A stretch of DNA of 64,000 bases from Microbacterium sp. EYE_78. GTDB taxonomy: Bacteria > Actinomycetota > Actinomycetes > Actinomycetales > Microbacteriaceae. Below the pieces are notes generated by a model that had not been told where the DNA came from, did not search any database, and saw only the letters and a list, made by a program, of their open reading frames with translations. Of this stretch, positions 1-7,488 are shown piece after piece. The DNA lies in assembly GCF_023149035.1 (NCBI RefSeq), contig NZ_JAHXMY010000001.1, positions 744,001 to 808,000 of the forward strand, given 5' to 3'. The translations under genes were made by a program, and so were the position numbers. Numbering within the stretch: position 1 is the first letter of the stretch; each line of letters opens with the position of its first letter.

Positions 1-309
1 CGCGAGGTTCGTGCCGTAGGCGAAGGACGCCTGGATGATGGACGCGTTCGTCGTGCTGGTCGCGGACGTCGACTCGAGGTCGGGCACGGCTTGGATCGCC
101 TGCTCGATGGGCGTGGACACGTCGTTGTTCACGACGTCGGGCGATGCGCCCGGGTAGGTCGTGAGGATCGACAGCTGGGGCAGCTCGATCGGGGGGATCA
201 GCTCCTGCTTCAGATTCGTCAGCGCCAGCCCCCCGAAGATCGCGGCGACGATCGTGATCAGGGCGATGAGGGCGCGGTTCTTCAGGCTCAGGACGGCGAG
301 GTGAGACAA
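1..309 (-). CDS. RND-family efflux permease, N-terminal fragment
   Basis: The first 103 codons of a large inner-membrane exporter; the rest lies beyond the left edge. The translation has a hydrophobic helix at about residues 10-30, followed by QELIPPIELP and TTYPGASPDVV, the hallmark start of the HAE1/AcrB-like RND family, where proton flux drives drug or lipid export. The start is taken as TTG at 309, because the nearby ATG at 320 is in another frame; the purine-rich GTGGAAATGGG precedes it. Substrate cannot be inferred. The family is clear, the exact start less so. Confidence 0.8.
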   Translation of the reverse strand, partial: MSHLAVLSLKNRALIALITIVAAIFGGLALTNLKQELIPPIELPQLSILTTYPGASPDVVNNDVSTPIEQAIQAVPDLESTSATSTTNASIIQASFAYGTNLA

Positions 310-398
310 CGAGGGCCCATTTCCACGATGCAGGGTGCGGGGATCGGCGTCAGTATCGCACGCGCGGGTTTCAGGATGCCTGATAGCCCGACGCGGGG

Positions 399-782
399 TC
401 AGCCGAGCGGTCGGACCGATCCCAGCATCAGCCCGACACCGGCGAGCAGGACGCAGAGGACGAAGGTCCCGAGGAGGTTCGCCCAGGCACGGTCGCGCCG
501 CCCCGCCCGGGCGAGGCGCACGGTGTCCAGCGCCATCGTGCTGAAGGTGGTGAACCCGCCGAGCAGTCCGACGCCGATCACGGCCGGCCACGCGGCCCCG
601 ATCACGTCGCCGAGTCCCGTGAGGACACCCAGCGCGAAGGACCCGATCGCGTTGACCACGAGGATGCCGATCGGGAAGGCGTCCGCGGGCCGACGGCCCG
701 ACAGCGCCCGGTCGAGCAGGTGACGGAGCCCCGCGCCAACCCCGCCCGCGGCGGCGAGCAGCGCCACATCGACCGCGTTCAC
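399..782 (-). CDS. crcB: Fluoride channel subunit FluC/CrcB, second of pair
   Basis: A 127-residue membrane protein with four predicted helices. It carries the FluC signatures NAIGSFALG and GGFTTFST, the second being the fluoride-pore and central-sodium segment. FluC channels passively export fluoride as dual-topology dimers. The GTG start at 782 overlaps the stop of the upstream crcB by 4 bp (GTGA), so the two are translationally coupled and probably form a heterodimer, as is usual for adjacent unequal FluC genes in Gram-positive bacteria. I see no fluoride riboswitch upstream. Confidence 0.9.
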   Translation of the reverse strand: MNAVDVALLAAAGGVGAGLRHLLDRALSGRRPADAFPIGILVVNAIGSFALGVLTGLGDVIGAAWPAVIGVGLLGGFTTFSTMALDTVRLARAGRRDRAWANLLGTFVLCVLLAGVGLMLGSVRPLG

Positions 783-1192
783 GCGGCGCCCCCGGAGGCG
801 TCGCGTGCACGAGCGGTGAGCATGAGCCCCGCGGCCGCGGCGACGACGCCGCCGAACAGCGACACGGCGACGAGCAGCATCCCGACGACGGGGGCGTCCG
901 TGAACACCTGGAGCGCCTGCACCGCGAACGCACTGTAGGTCGTGAAGCCGCCGAGGACGCCCGTGCCGAGCAGCAGTCGGAGCCCTGGGCGACGGTCGCC
1001 GAGTGCTCCGGCGAGCGCGCCGAGCGCGAACGAACCGGTGATGTTGATCGCCGCGGTGACGGCGGGGAGGACGAGCGGGTGGGCGTCCGCCGGGATCGGG
1101 AGCACGAGCGCCGCACGAGCCGCCACGCCGGCCGCGCCGCCCACCACGACGGTCAGCAGGGCGACCCACCAGACCGGACGCGCGGATGCCAC
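779..1192 (-). CDS. crcB: Fluoride channel subunit FluC/CrcB, first of pair
   Basis: About 137 residues with four hydrophobic segments and the family motifs NITGSFALG and GGFTTYSA. Partner of the following crcB gene with a 4-bp overlap. A GTG at 1201 would extend it by three codons, but a -10-like TAGCGT (1205 to 1200) overlaps that GTG. The in-frame GTG at 1192 sits 7 nt after the hexamer, matching the leaderless pattern of many genes here, so 1192 is preferred. Function: fluoride efflux at the cytoplasmic membrane. Confidence 0.87.
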   Translation of the reverse strand: MASARPVWWVALLTVVVGGAAGVAARAALVLPIPADAHPLVLPAVTAAINITGSFALGALAGALGDRRPGLRLLLGTGVLGGFTTYSAFAVQALQVFTDAPVVGMLLVAVSLFGGVVAAAAGLMLTARARDASGGAA

Positions 1193-1258
1193 GCGCCACA
1201 CGCTAGCGGCGGCGAGGGGGGACGGATGCCGCGGGCACGCCGCATCCGTCCATTCCGA

Positions 1259-2221
1259 TCAGCCGAGGATGAGCCGTCGGATGGCGGATTCGGGCGAGAC
1301 CGTCGTATCGAGCAGGATGCCGCGCCGGTAGCGGTCGAAGACCCGGGGGTCGATGTACGAGCTCCGCGCGACGGACGGGGTGTTGCCCAGCGCCTCCGAC
1401 GTCACCTTCACCGCGAGGACCTCGGCGCGCTTGAGGTCGGTCTTCTTCGTCACGGTGCCGATGCGCGCCAGAGCGTCGGCGGCGACGATCGTGCCTCGGA
1501 GTGTCCGGAAGTCCTTCGCCGTGAAGGCGCCACCGGTCATCGTGCGGACGTAGACGTTGACGTCACGCGGACTGAGGGCGACGCGTCGCCTCCCCCGCAG
1601 GAACGCGAGCAGCGGTGAGCTCGGCCGGCCGGCGACGAGTAGGCCGACTGCGGCGGCGAGGTCGATGTCCTCGACCTCCATCTCCTGCCGCTGCCCGCTC
1701 TTGCCGGGGAAGCGGAGGGCGACGACGTCGCCGTCCACCTCGGCGTCGCGACGGAGCAGCGTGGTCAGGCCACGGCTGCCGTGCTTGATGAGGTATCGCT
1801 CTGCCCCCACGCGGGGAGCTGCGAGGTCGAGCAGTCGGAAGGCGGCGGCGAGCACCCGTTCCTGGTCGATGTCCTCCCGGCGCAGCGACGAGGTCACGCG
1901 CCCGCGGGCGCGCGGCAGGGCCTCGGCGAGCAGCAGCGCCCGCGCGTACTTGCCCTTGTCCCGCCCCGCCGTCCACTGCGGGTGGTACATGTACTGCACG
2001 CGCCCGGCGTCGTCGACTCCCGTCGCCTGGATGTGTCCGTTCGCGTCCGAGCAGATCCACACGTCCTGCCATGCCGGTGGGATCACGAGTGCCCGGATGC
2101 GGTCGGCCTCGACCTTCGGCAGCGGCGCGCCGTCGGCATCCACGTATCGGAAGCCGGTGCCCGATCCGAGGCGCCGGTAGCCGATGTCCGTGCCGGGCCG
2201 GACGCGCTTCAGTCGCGGCAA
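1259..2221 (-). CDS. DNA topoisomerase IB (poxvirus-like)
   Basis: A 320-residue type IB topoisomerase of the short poxvirus-like bacterial class, which nicks one strand through a 3'-phosphotyrosine and relaxes supercoils. Visible features: the N-terminal domain with IPPAWQDVWIC and YHPQW (about 48-85), the catalytic-domain arginine segment KDFRTLRGT, and the C-terminal SYIDPRVFDRY, in which Tyr289 is the expected nucleophile. Length fits the bacterial family. It starts 1 nt after the stop of the small SAP-like gene upstream, so the two should be one transcript. Confidence 0.93.
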   Translation of the reverse strand: MPRLKRVRPGTDIGYRRLGSGTGFRYVDADGAPLPKVEADRIRALVIPPAWQDVWICSDANGHIQATGVDDAGRVQYMYHPQWTAGRDKGKYARALLLAEALPRARGRVTSSLRREDIDQERVLAAAFRLLDLAAPRVGAERYLIKHGSRGLTTLLRRDAEVDGDVVALRFPGKSGQRQEMEVEDIDLAAAVGLLVAGRPSSPLLAFLRGRRRVALSPRDVNVYVRTMTGGAFTAKDFRTLRGTIVAADALARIGTVTKKTDLKRAEVLAVKVTSEALGNTPSVARSSYIDPRVFDRYRRGILLDTTVSPESAIRRLILG

Positions 2222-2222
2222 A

Positions 2223-2492
2223 TCAGTGCGAGCGGAGCATGTCGATCAGCTCCGCCTTCCGCTTGCTCGAGTACCCGCTCATGCCCAGCTCCTTGGCCCG
2301 CGCGCGGAGGTCGGCGACGGTCCAGCCCTCGTAGTCACCGGACCTCCCGCCACGACTGCCGACGGCCTTCCGGCCATCGCGGGCGGCCGCGTTCGAGATG
2401 CGCGCCGCCTTCTCCTTGGACGCGCCGTCCTTCCGGAGCTCCTCGTAGAGCTCCGGGTCCTTCAGGCTGTTCGAGCCCCGTCCTGCCGGCAT
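2223..2492 (-). CDS. Small Rho-N/SAP-like nucleic-acid-binding protein
   Basis: An 89-residue basic protein. The N-terminal half (SLKDPELYEELRKDGASKEKAARISNA, interrupted here only by description) resembles short actinobacterial proteins of the DUF7218 type; the C-terminal part (WTVADLRARAKELGMSG, then KRKAELIDMLR) is a helix-extension-helix like Rho-N or SAP domains that bind DNA or RNA. The ATG at 2492 is chosen because GAGGCGG lies just upstream; a longer frame exists but lacks such a site. It directly precedes topoisomerase IB with a 1-nt gap, which suggests a DNA-associated role (inference). Confidence 0.75.
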   Translation of the reverse strand: MPAGRGSNSLKDPELYEELRKDGASKEKAARISNAAARDGRKAVGSRGGRSGDYEGWTVADLRARAKELGMSGYSSKRKAELIDMLRSH

Positions 2493-2679
2493 GGTGCACC
2501 GCCTCATCGGTCCGGAATCAGGCGCGCTCGCGCCCACGTCCGGCCACGGTATGACATCGCGGCCCGAACCTGTCAAGGGGTGTCGCCAGCTGTGAGAACG
2601 CTGATAGCAAGGGACGGACGCACACCCGCGTCACTCCCGCCTGCGGGCGGATCAGCGGAGACGGAAGAGGGAGCCTCCC

Positions 2680-2838
2680 ATGAATCTGGCACTCATCATC
2701 ATCATCGTGATCGCCATCGTGCTGGCGATCGTCGGCGGTATCACGGAGGGGCTCCAGTTCCTGCTGTGGGTCGCCATCATCGTCGGTGTCATCGCCCTGA
2801 TCGCATTCTTGCTGCGGGTACTGCGCAAGAACACCTGA
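2680..2838 (+). CDS. 52-residue membrane protein
   Basis: Translation gives MNLALIIIIVIAIVL, then a short GGITEG turn, a second hydrophobic stretch (LLWVAIIVGVIALIAFLL) and a basic tail RVLRKNT: two helices in a tight hairpin with an inside-positive end. The site GGAAGAGGGAG (2663-2673) lies at good distance before the ATG. No function is recognised. It is followed by a strong hairpin at 2901-2934 and stands alone. Confidence 0.7.
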   Translation: MNLALIIIIVIAIVLAIVGGITEGLQFLLWVAIIVGVIALIAFLLRVLRKNT

Positions 2839-2900
2839 TCACCCGAACGCCTGACGCGCTCCCCCAGGTGCGTCAGCGGCGCTCTCCCCCAGGAGCGCGT

Positions 2901-2934
2901 GAGGCCCCCTCCCGTCTTCGGTCGAGGGGGCCTC
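2901..2934. terminator. Bidirectional intrinsic-type terminator hairpin
   Basis: A perfect 11-bp inverted repeat, GAGGCCCCCTC (2901-2911) and GAGGGGGCCTC (2924-2934), around a 12-nt loop. It sits between the end of the small membrane-protein gene and the convergent end of the TipA-like gene, so it can serve both strands. There is no long U-run, as is common in high-GC actinobacteria. Confidence 0.75.
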
Positions 2935-2948
2935 TCCGTGTCGGCCGA

Positions 2949-3704
2949 TCACGCGTCGTAATGCCGGCGAAGGGCGGCGCGCACGAACTCCGCGCCGACC
3001 GGGCCGCCGTAGTTCGCGCCGAAGCGCCCGTCCGCGACGTACATGTCTGCGAGGCCGAGGACGTAGGCGCGGACGTCGCCGCCGTCGGCTGCGGGCGTCC
3101 CCGGGATGCCGGTGAGCCACGCGACGTGCCGTGCGGCGAGATCCTGCGCCTCGGGCGATTCCGGGGGGATGCCGCGGGCCGCCGCGTCCGCCCATGCCCG
3201 GGCGAGCCCCTCGGACCGGCCCTTCCACTGCGCGCGATCCTCGCCGGACAGGCCGCGCCACCATGCGTCGCCCCGGGCGTACGCGTCGGCCCCCCAGCGA
3301 TCCGTCACCTCCCTCTCGTGCTCCGTGTGATCGAAGCCGTCGAACATCGCCTGCGGCATGGGTTCCTCTCCTTTCTCCAGGGCGTCGATGGTCGACGCCA
3401 CGGCGGCGATCTGCCGCGAGATCCGGTGCTGCTCGGACTGCAGCCAGGCCAGATGGGACGCGAGTGCGGTGGTCTCGTCGACGTCCCTCGCGAGGACGTC
3501 CGCGATCTGCGGCAGTCCGACGCCGAGCTCGCGCAGCAGCAGGATGCGCTGGAGACGACGGAGCGACGCCGCGTCGTAGTAGCGGTACCCGTTCGCCCCC
3601 ACCCGGGCGGGGGCCAGGATGCCGACCTCGCCGTAGTGGCGCAGCGCTCTGCTCGTCGTGCCCGCCAGCCGGGCCAACTGCTGGATCGACCATTCCGCCG
3701 TCAT
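2949..3704 (-). CDS. MerR-family regulator with TipAS ligand domain
   Basis: A 251-residue protein. Residues 1-70 are a MerR winged helix (IQQLARLAGTTSRALRHY, then GYRYYD) and about 75-110 a dimerisation coiled coil. The C-terminal half (MPQAMFDGFDHTEHEREV, then a conserved W/Y-rich helical part ending FVRAALRRHYDA) matches the TipAS drug-recognition domain of TipA and Mta. Such proteins bind antibiotics or other ligands and activate promoters with over-long spacers. The ATG at 3704 lies 7 nt after a -10 hexamer, so the mRNA is probably leaderless. Autoregulation is strongly suggested by the promoter palindrome at 3722-3736. The physiological ligand is unknown. Confidence 0.9.
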   Translation of the reverse strand: MTAEWSIQQLARLAGTTSRALRHYGEVGILAPARVGANGYRYYDAASLRRLQRILLLRELGVGLPQIADVLARDVDETTALASHLAWLQSEQHRISRQIAAVASTIDALEKGEEPMPQAMFDGFDHTEHEREVTDRWGADAYARGDAWWRGLSGEDRAQWKGRSEGLARAWADAAARGIPPESPEAQDLAARHVAWLTGIPGTPAADGGDVRAYVLGLADMYVADGRFGANYGGPVGAEFVRAALRRHYDA

Positions 3705-3711
3705 GACGACC

Positions 3712-3742
3712 ACGCTAGAAGTTGACGCTGCGTCAAGGTCAA
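3712..3742 (-). promoter_or_regulatory. MerR-type promoter with spacer palindrome
   Basis: On the minus strand the -35 is TTGACC (3742 to 3737), the -10 is TAGCGT (3717 to 3712) and the spacer is 19 bp. The spacer holds TTGACGC-A-GCGTCAA (15 bp, perfect dyad, 3736 to 3722), filling it almost exactly. A 19-bp spacer with a centred dyad is the classical layout for MerR-family activators, which untwist the DNA to realign -35 and -10. It drives the TipA-like gene itself. Confidence 0.85.
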
Positions 3743-3761
3743 CACGCAACGCGAACACGTG

Positions 3762-3812
3762 ATGACACTCGAGATATATCGTGTTATGGTTCGTCAACGC
3801 GATATATCTCGA
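3762..3812 (+). promoter_or_regulatory. Promoter and PadR-type operator of DUF4097-padR operon
   Basis: A perfect 13-bp inverted repeat, TCGAGATATATCG (3769-3781) and CGATATATCTCGA (3800-3812), separated by 18 bp, in otherwise GC-rich DNA. A likely promoter overlaps it: -35 ATGACA (3762-3767), 17-bp spacer, -10 TATGGT (3785-3790). The left arm lies in the spacer and the right arm just after the predicted start, ideal for repression. ATATATCG-type palindromes are typical of PadR-family repressors, and the operon's second gene encodes one. Confidence 0.75.
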
Positions 3813-3836
3813 TTCGCGCTCGACCCAGGAGATGAC

Positions 3837-4688
3837 ATGACTCTCGAGAAGTGGCTGGTCCAGCCGGGTGAGACCCGGATCATCGACCTCGACGGCATCC
3901 GCCGACTGAAGGTCGGCCTCGTCGGCGGTCAGATCGACGTCGTCGCGCACGACGAACCCGGCGTGCGCATCGAAGTGCACTCGGTGACCTCGAAGGAGCT
4001 GCGCATCGAAGCACAGGACGGTTCGGTGGAGATCGACCACGCGCAGCTGCGCTGGGACAACTTCCTCGCCTCGTTCCGCAACTTCGGCAGCGGCGGGCCG
4101 CAGGCCGAGATCAGCATCGCCGTGCCGCGCGCCATCGCCCTCACCCTCGGCGTCGTCAGCGCGAGCGCGCTCGTGGCCGGGCTCGACTCCGACGCGAAGC
4201 TCAACACCGTCTCGGGCGACATCATCGTCGACGGCCTCGCCGGCGACGTGACCGCCAACTCGGTCTCGGGCGACGTGCAGATCCGATCGCTCACCGGCAC
4301 CCTCAGCGCGAACTCGGTGTCGGGCGACGTCACCGCTGTGGGCACCATCCGGACGGCGACCATCGACACCGTCAGCGGCTCGGCGCTCATCGATTCCGCA
4401 GGGCCCACCCAGAACGTCTCGTTCAACACCGTCGGCGGCGCGGCGACCGTGCGTCTCGACGAGGGCGTCGCGGCCAAGTACGTGCTGCGGACCGTGAGCG
4501 GCAAACTGCGGGTCGACGGCGTCGACCGTTCGGGCGGCATCGGCTCGAGCTACACCGGCACGACCGGTGAGCTCAGCGGGTCGTTCGCGGACGTCCGCGC
4601 GAACACCGTCTCGGGCGACGTGACGGTCCTCCGCCGCGCCGAGGTGACCGCCGAGCCGGGCGACGCCCCGACCCCCGAGGAGTGGTGA
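3837..4688 (+). CDS. DUF4097-family beta-helix-like protein
   Basis: A 283-residue protein without signal peptide or membrane helix. The centre is built from repeats of the NTVSGDV type (NTVSGDIIVDG, NSVSGDVQIRS, NSVSGDVTAVG, TVSGSALI, NTVSGDVTVLR), which in DUF4097/adhesin-like proteins fold into a right-handed parallel beta structure. The ATG at 3837 is preferred because AGGAGA precedes it; upstream in-frame ATGs lie inside the operator. The stop precedes the padR ATG by 2 nt. Such genes often accompany PadR regulators in actinobacteria; the biochemical role is unknown. Confidence 0.85.
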   Translation: MTLEKWLVQPGETRIIDLDGIRRLKVGLVGGQIDVVAHDEPGVRIEVHSVTSKELRIEAQDGSVEIDHAQLRWDNFLASFRNFGSGGPQAEISIAVPRAIALTLGVVSASALVAGLDSDAKLNTVSGDIIVDGLAGDVTANSVSGDVQIRSLTGTLSANSVSGDVTAVGTIRTATIDTVSGSALIDSAGPTQNVSFNTVGGAATVRLDEGVAAKYVLRTVSGKLRVDGVDRSGGIGSSYTGTTGELSGSFADVRANTVSGDVTVLRRAEVTAEPGDAPTPEEW

Positions 4689-4690
4689 CC

Positions 4691-5296
4691 ATGGCATCCG
4701 TCTTCTCCCACGGCGACCTGCGCCTGTACCTCCTGAGCCTGCTCGACGAGGCACCGCGCCACGGCTACGACCTGATGCAGGCGCTGTCGGACCGCACCGG
4801 CGGCACCTACACGCCGAGCGCCGGCACGGTGTATCCGCGCCTGGCCAAACTCGAGGAGGAGGGCCTCGTCACCAAGACCGTCGACGGTCGCAAGACCGTG
4901 TACGAGATCACGGATGCGGGCCGCGCCGAGGTATCGTCCCGGTCCGGCGACATCGAGGGCATCGAGGCGGGCCTGGCCGACAGCGTCCGATTGATCGCCC
5001 AGGAGGTCCGAGCCGGTGTGCGCGAGGCGATGAAGAGCCTGCAGGCGGACCTCGCCGCGGCATCCGTCACCACCACCGAGCACGCCCCCCGTCAGCACGG
5101 CGGCGACGCCCGCACGGAGGCGCGCGAGCAGGTGCGCCGGGCCGAGTCGCTGCTCGGGGACTTCCGCACCGATGTGCGGACCGAGCTGCGCAGTCACGTC
5201 GCGCGGGGCGGCGACCTCGCGGCATCCGTCATCGACGAGCTGGCGACGGCGCTCGACGATGCCGCCGCCGCGATCCGTCGAGCGACGCGCGGCTGA
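4691..5296 (+). CDS. PadR-family transcriptional regulator
   Basis: A 201-residue regulator. The N-terminal 90 residues form the PadR winged helix (LRLYLLSLLDEAPRHGYDLM, then YPRLAKLEEEGLV, then YEITDAGR), followed by a long, charged, alpha-helical C-terminal region rich in Glu and Arg, as in PadR-s2 proteins with extended dimerisation helices. ATG 4691 has GAGGAG nine bases upstream; GTG 4685, overlapping the preceding stop, is an alternative. It probably represses its own operon through the 3769-3812 inverted repeat. Confidence 0.9.
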   Translation: MASVFSHGDLRLYLLSLLDEAPRHGYDLMQALSDRTGGTYTPSAGTVYPRLAKLEEEGLVTKTVDGRKTVYEITDAGRAEVSSRSGDIEGIEAGLADSVRLIAQEVRAGVREAMKSLQADLAAASVTTTEHAPRQHGGDARTEAREQVRRAESLLGDFRTDVRTELRSHVARGGDLAASVIDELATALDDAAAAIRRATRG

Positions 5297-5298
5297 GC

Positions 5299-5865
5299 TC
5301 AGGCGCCGGGCCAGAGCTCTTCGGGCCAGGTGTTTTTCTTGGGTCGGAACGGATCCTCGTCGTCTCCCACGGGCTCACCCAGGGGGACGACGAGGATCGG
5401 TCGCGGCTGCCGGTGCGCCAGACGAGCGGCGACCGATCCGGTGAAGAACTCGCGGATCGAATCGCCGATGCCGCGCTTGCGGGTGCCGACCACGATGAGC
5501 CGCGCCTCGGTGCGCTCGGCGAGGTCCTTGATCGCGAGCGCGGGGTCGCCGGCGAGGAGCTCGAGCGACCACGGCACGTCGACATCGGCGAGGGATGCCT
5601 CGGCCTCGCCGCGCAGCCGCGCCGCGAGCTCCTCGCTGGGCACGGCGTCGAGGTTGATCGGCGCCGTGTGCACGTAGCCGTCGGGGTCCTCGTACGACAC
5701 GAACCGCGTCACGTCGACGTGGGCGACCAGCAGCGACGCACCGTGCAGTTTCGCGTAGTTCGCCGCCTCGCGCAGCACGCGTGCCGACCGACCGGGCACG
5801 ATCCCGGCGATGACGGGTCGGTGCGGTCGTCTGTTCACCGGAGGAAGCGGCGCGGCATCGGCCAT
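5299..5865 (-). CDS. Universal stress protein (UspA family)
   Basis: A 188-residue protein with one Usp domain. The ATP-binding signature G-2x-G-9x-G(S/T) is seen as GTRKRGIGDSIREFFTGSV near residues 126-144, and the start of the fold as PVIAGIVPGRSARVLREA. Single-domain Usp proteins of this kind bind nucleotide and support survival in stress or stationary phase. GAAAGGTG lies ahead of the ATG at 5865. The 3' end meets padR convergently with only 2 nt between stops, so no terminator fits between them. Confidence 0.9.
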   Translation of the reverse strand: MADAAPLPPVNRRPHRPVIAGIVPGRSARVLREAANYAKLHGASLLVAHVDVTRFVSYEDPDGYVHTAPINLDAVPSEELAARLRGEAEASLADVDVPWSLELLAGDPALAIKDLAERTEARLIVVGTRKRGIGDSIREFFTGSVAARLAHRQPRPILVVPLGEPVGDDEDPFRPKKNTWPEELWPGA

Positions 5866-6012
5866 GTCGGGTCACCTTTCGTCGATCTCCACCGTTCGGG
5901 GCGGCGGGAAGGCTCCGTGATATCCTGAATGCTACTCTTCCCGGCCTGTGCCGGACTATTGCTGCGTCGGGCTGTCGGATAGGCCCGCATTCGTGAAATG
6001 AGGGGGTTACGC

Positions 6013-6222
6013 ATGGGGCGTGGCCGTCAGAAGGCGAAGAACACGAAGATCGCTCGTGAGCTCAAGTACGACACGTACAGCCTGAACATCAATGCGCTCG
6101 AGCGTGAGCTCGGCGCACCCGGCGACGAGCAGTACGAGGACAAGTGGGCCGACCAGTACGCCGACGAGGACGACGAGGACGACCCGTCTGCGCCGACGTC
6201 CGCGTCGTACGAGAAGGCCTGA
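6013..6222 (+). CDS. DUF3073-family small acidic protein
   Basis: A 69-residue actinobacteria-specific protein. The basic start MGRGRQKAKNTKIARELKY and the acidic tail (DEDDEDD) are the DUF3073 signature. The family is highly conserved in Actinobacteria and of unknown function; the basic-acidic layout suggests binding to nucleic acid or ribosomes, but that is speculation. ATG 6013 follows the purine-rich GAGGGGGTTA. The 147-base region upstream holds a TATCCT-like -10 (about 5921) and a short CGGGC/GCCCG hairpin, suggesting its own promoter. Confidence 0.9.
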   Translation: MGRGRQKAKNTKIARELKYDTYSLNINALERELGAPGDEQYEDKWADQYADEDDEDDPSAPTSASYEKA

Positions 6223-6252
6223 TCGACACGCGAATGTGACGGATGCCGGTGC

Positions 6253-7488
6253 TCACCAGGCGCCGTGACGCTGTTCCCACTCCTGCTCGACCGTCTTCCG
6301 TCGCGCCAGGACGAACCCGGCGGGCAGCGCGAGCACCGAGACCACCGCGAGCATGACGAGCGGGATCGTCCACGAGTCCGTCGCGTCGTGGAGCAGACCG
6401 ATGCCGAGGGGCATCAGCATCGTCATGCCGTAACCGAGGCTCTGCATGAACGAGCTCAGCGCCACCGTCGCGTCGTGCGTGCGGGTCCGGAGGCCCACGA
6501 GCGTCAGCACAGCGGGGAACAGCAGCGGTGTGGTGCCGATGAGCGACGTCCAGAGCCAGGGCGCGGCCGCCGGGGCGAGCAGCATCCCGCCGTATCCGAC
6601 GAGTCCTGCTCCTGATGCGATCATGAACAGCGGCAGCACCACCCCGCGCCGTGCGACGAGGGCCGGGACCACGAGCGAGGCGGGCAGGCCGATCAGCGCG
6701 AACAGCGACAGCAGCACACCGGCGACCTGCGGGGTCACGTCCGCGATGTCGACGAGGATCGTCGGCAGCCACGCGAAGGACGTGTAGGCGATCGCGCTGG
6801 AGACGAAGAACGCGATCGCGAGCGCCCAGGCGGTGGGGAGTCGCCACATCCGCCCGAAGACGCGGGTACTGACCTGCTCGAGGTCGACGTCGGCGGCCGC
6901 CGCCGCTGCCCGCTCGCGGATGGACAGCAGGATCCAGGGTACGAGACCCGCGACCGCGAAGACCGCCCAGAGCCCGAGGGAGGTGCGCCACCCCGCCGCA
7001 TCCGACACCGGCACCGCGATGAGAGGTGGCAGGAACGTCGAGACCGCCATCATCGTCGAATAGAGCGTCGTCAGCAGCCCGATGCGGTCACCGAAGTACT
7101 TCTTCGTCAGCGCCGGGAGCAGGACGTTGCCGACCCCGACGCCGGCGAAGATGATCGCGGATCCCGCGAGGAGACCCCCGGCATCCTGGGCGGCGGCACG
7201 GGCGACGAGCCCGAGCGCCGCGGCGACGAGCGCGGCGATCGTGGTGCGCTCGAGCCCGAACCTCCGCTCGAGCCCCGCCGCGAGGAGGCCGAAGACCGCA
7301 AAGCACAGGGGCGGCACTGTGCCGATGAGGCCCGCGACTGCCGCGGGGACGGCGAAGTCCTCGGCGATCTCGCCGTAGAGCGGCGACAGCGAGGCGACAG
7401 CCGACCGCAGCGACAGCGCCAGCAGGACGATCCCCGCCAGGGCCAGCGCCCTCCCCCGCCAAAGCGGGCGGGATGCGGGGGTGCTCAA
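6253..7488 (-). CDS. MFS transporter (CynX/NimT-like)
   Basis: A 411-residue membrane protein with about 12 hydrophobic segments. The early stretch SLRSAVASLSPLYGEIAEDF and the pattern GVGNVLLPALTKKYF match the CynX/NimT (cyanate and 2-nitroimidazole) branch of the major facilitator superfamily. The likely start is TTG at 7488, whose TTGA overlaps the purF stop by 4 bp, with AGGAG six bases upstream inside purF. It is therefore translationally coupled to purF. Substrate unknown; export of a nucleobase analogue or small anion is conceivable. Confidence 0.85.
   Translation of the reverse strand: MSTPASRPLWRGRALALAGIVLLALSLRSAVASLSPLYGEIAEDFAVPAAVAGLIGTVPPLCFAVFGLLAAGLERRFGLERTTIAALVAAALGLVARAAAQDAGGLLAGSAIIFAGVGVGNVLLPALTKKYFGDRIGLLTTLYSTMMAVSTFLPPLIAVPVSDAAGWRTSLGLWAVFAVAGLVPWILLSIRERAAAAAADVDLEQVSTRVFGRMWRLPTAWALAIAFFVSSAIAYTSFAWLPTILVDIADVTPQVAGVLLSLFALIGLPASLVVPALVARRGVVLPLFMIASGAGLVGYGGMLLAPAAAPWLWTSLIGTTPLLFPAVLTLVGLRTRTHDATVALSSFMQSLGYGMTMLMPLGIGLLHDATDSWTIPLVMLAVVSVLALPAGFVLARRKTVEQEWEQRHGAW

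Noticed and set aside
2465..2490. T-arm-like GTTCGAGCCCC suggesting a tRNA
   Set aside because: It lies inside the SAP-like coding region and no acceptor stem or anticodon arm can be drawn around it.
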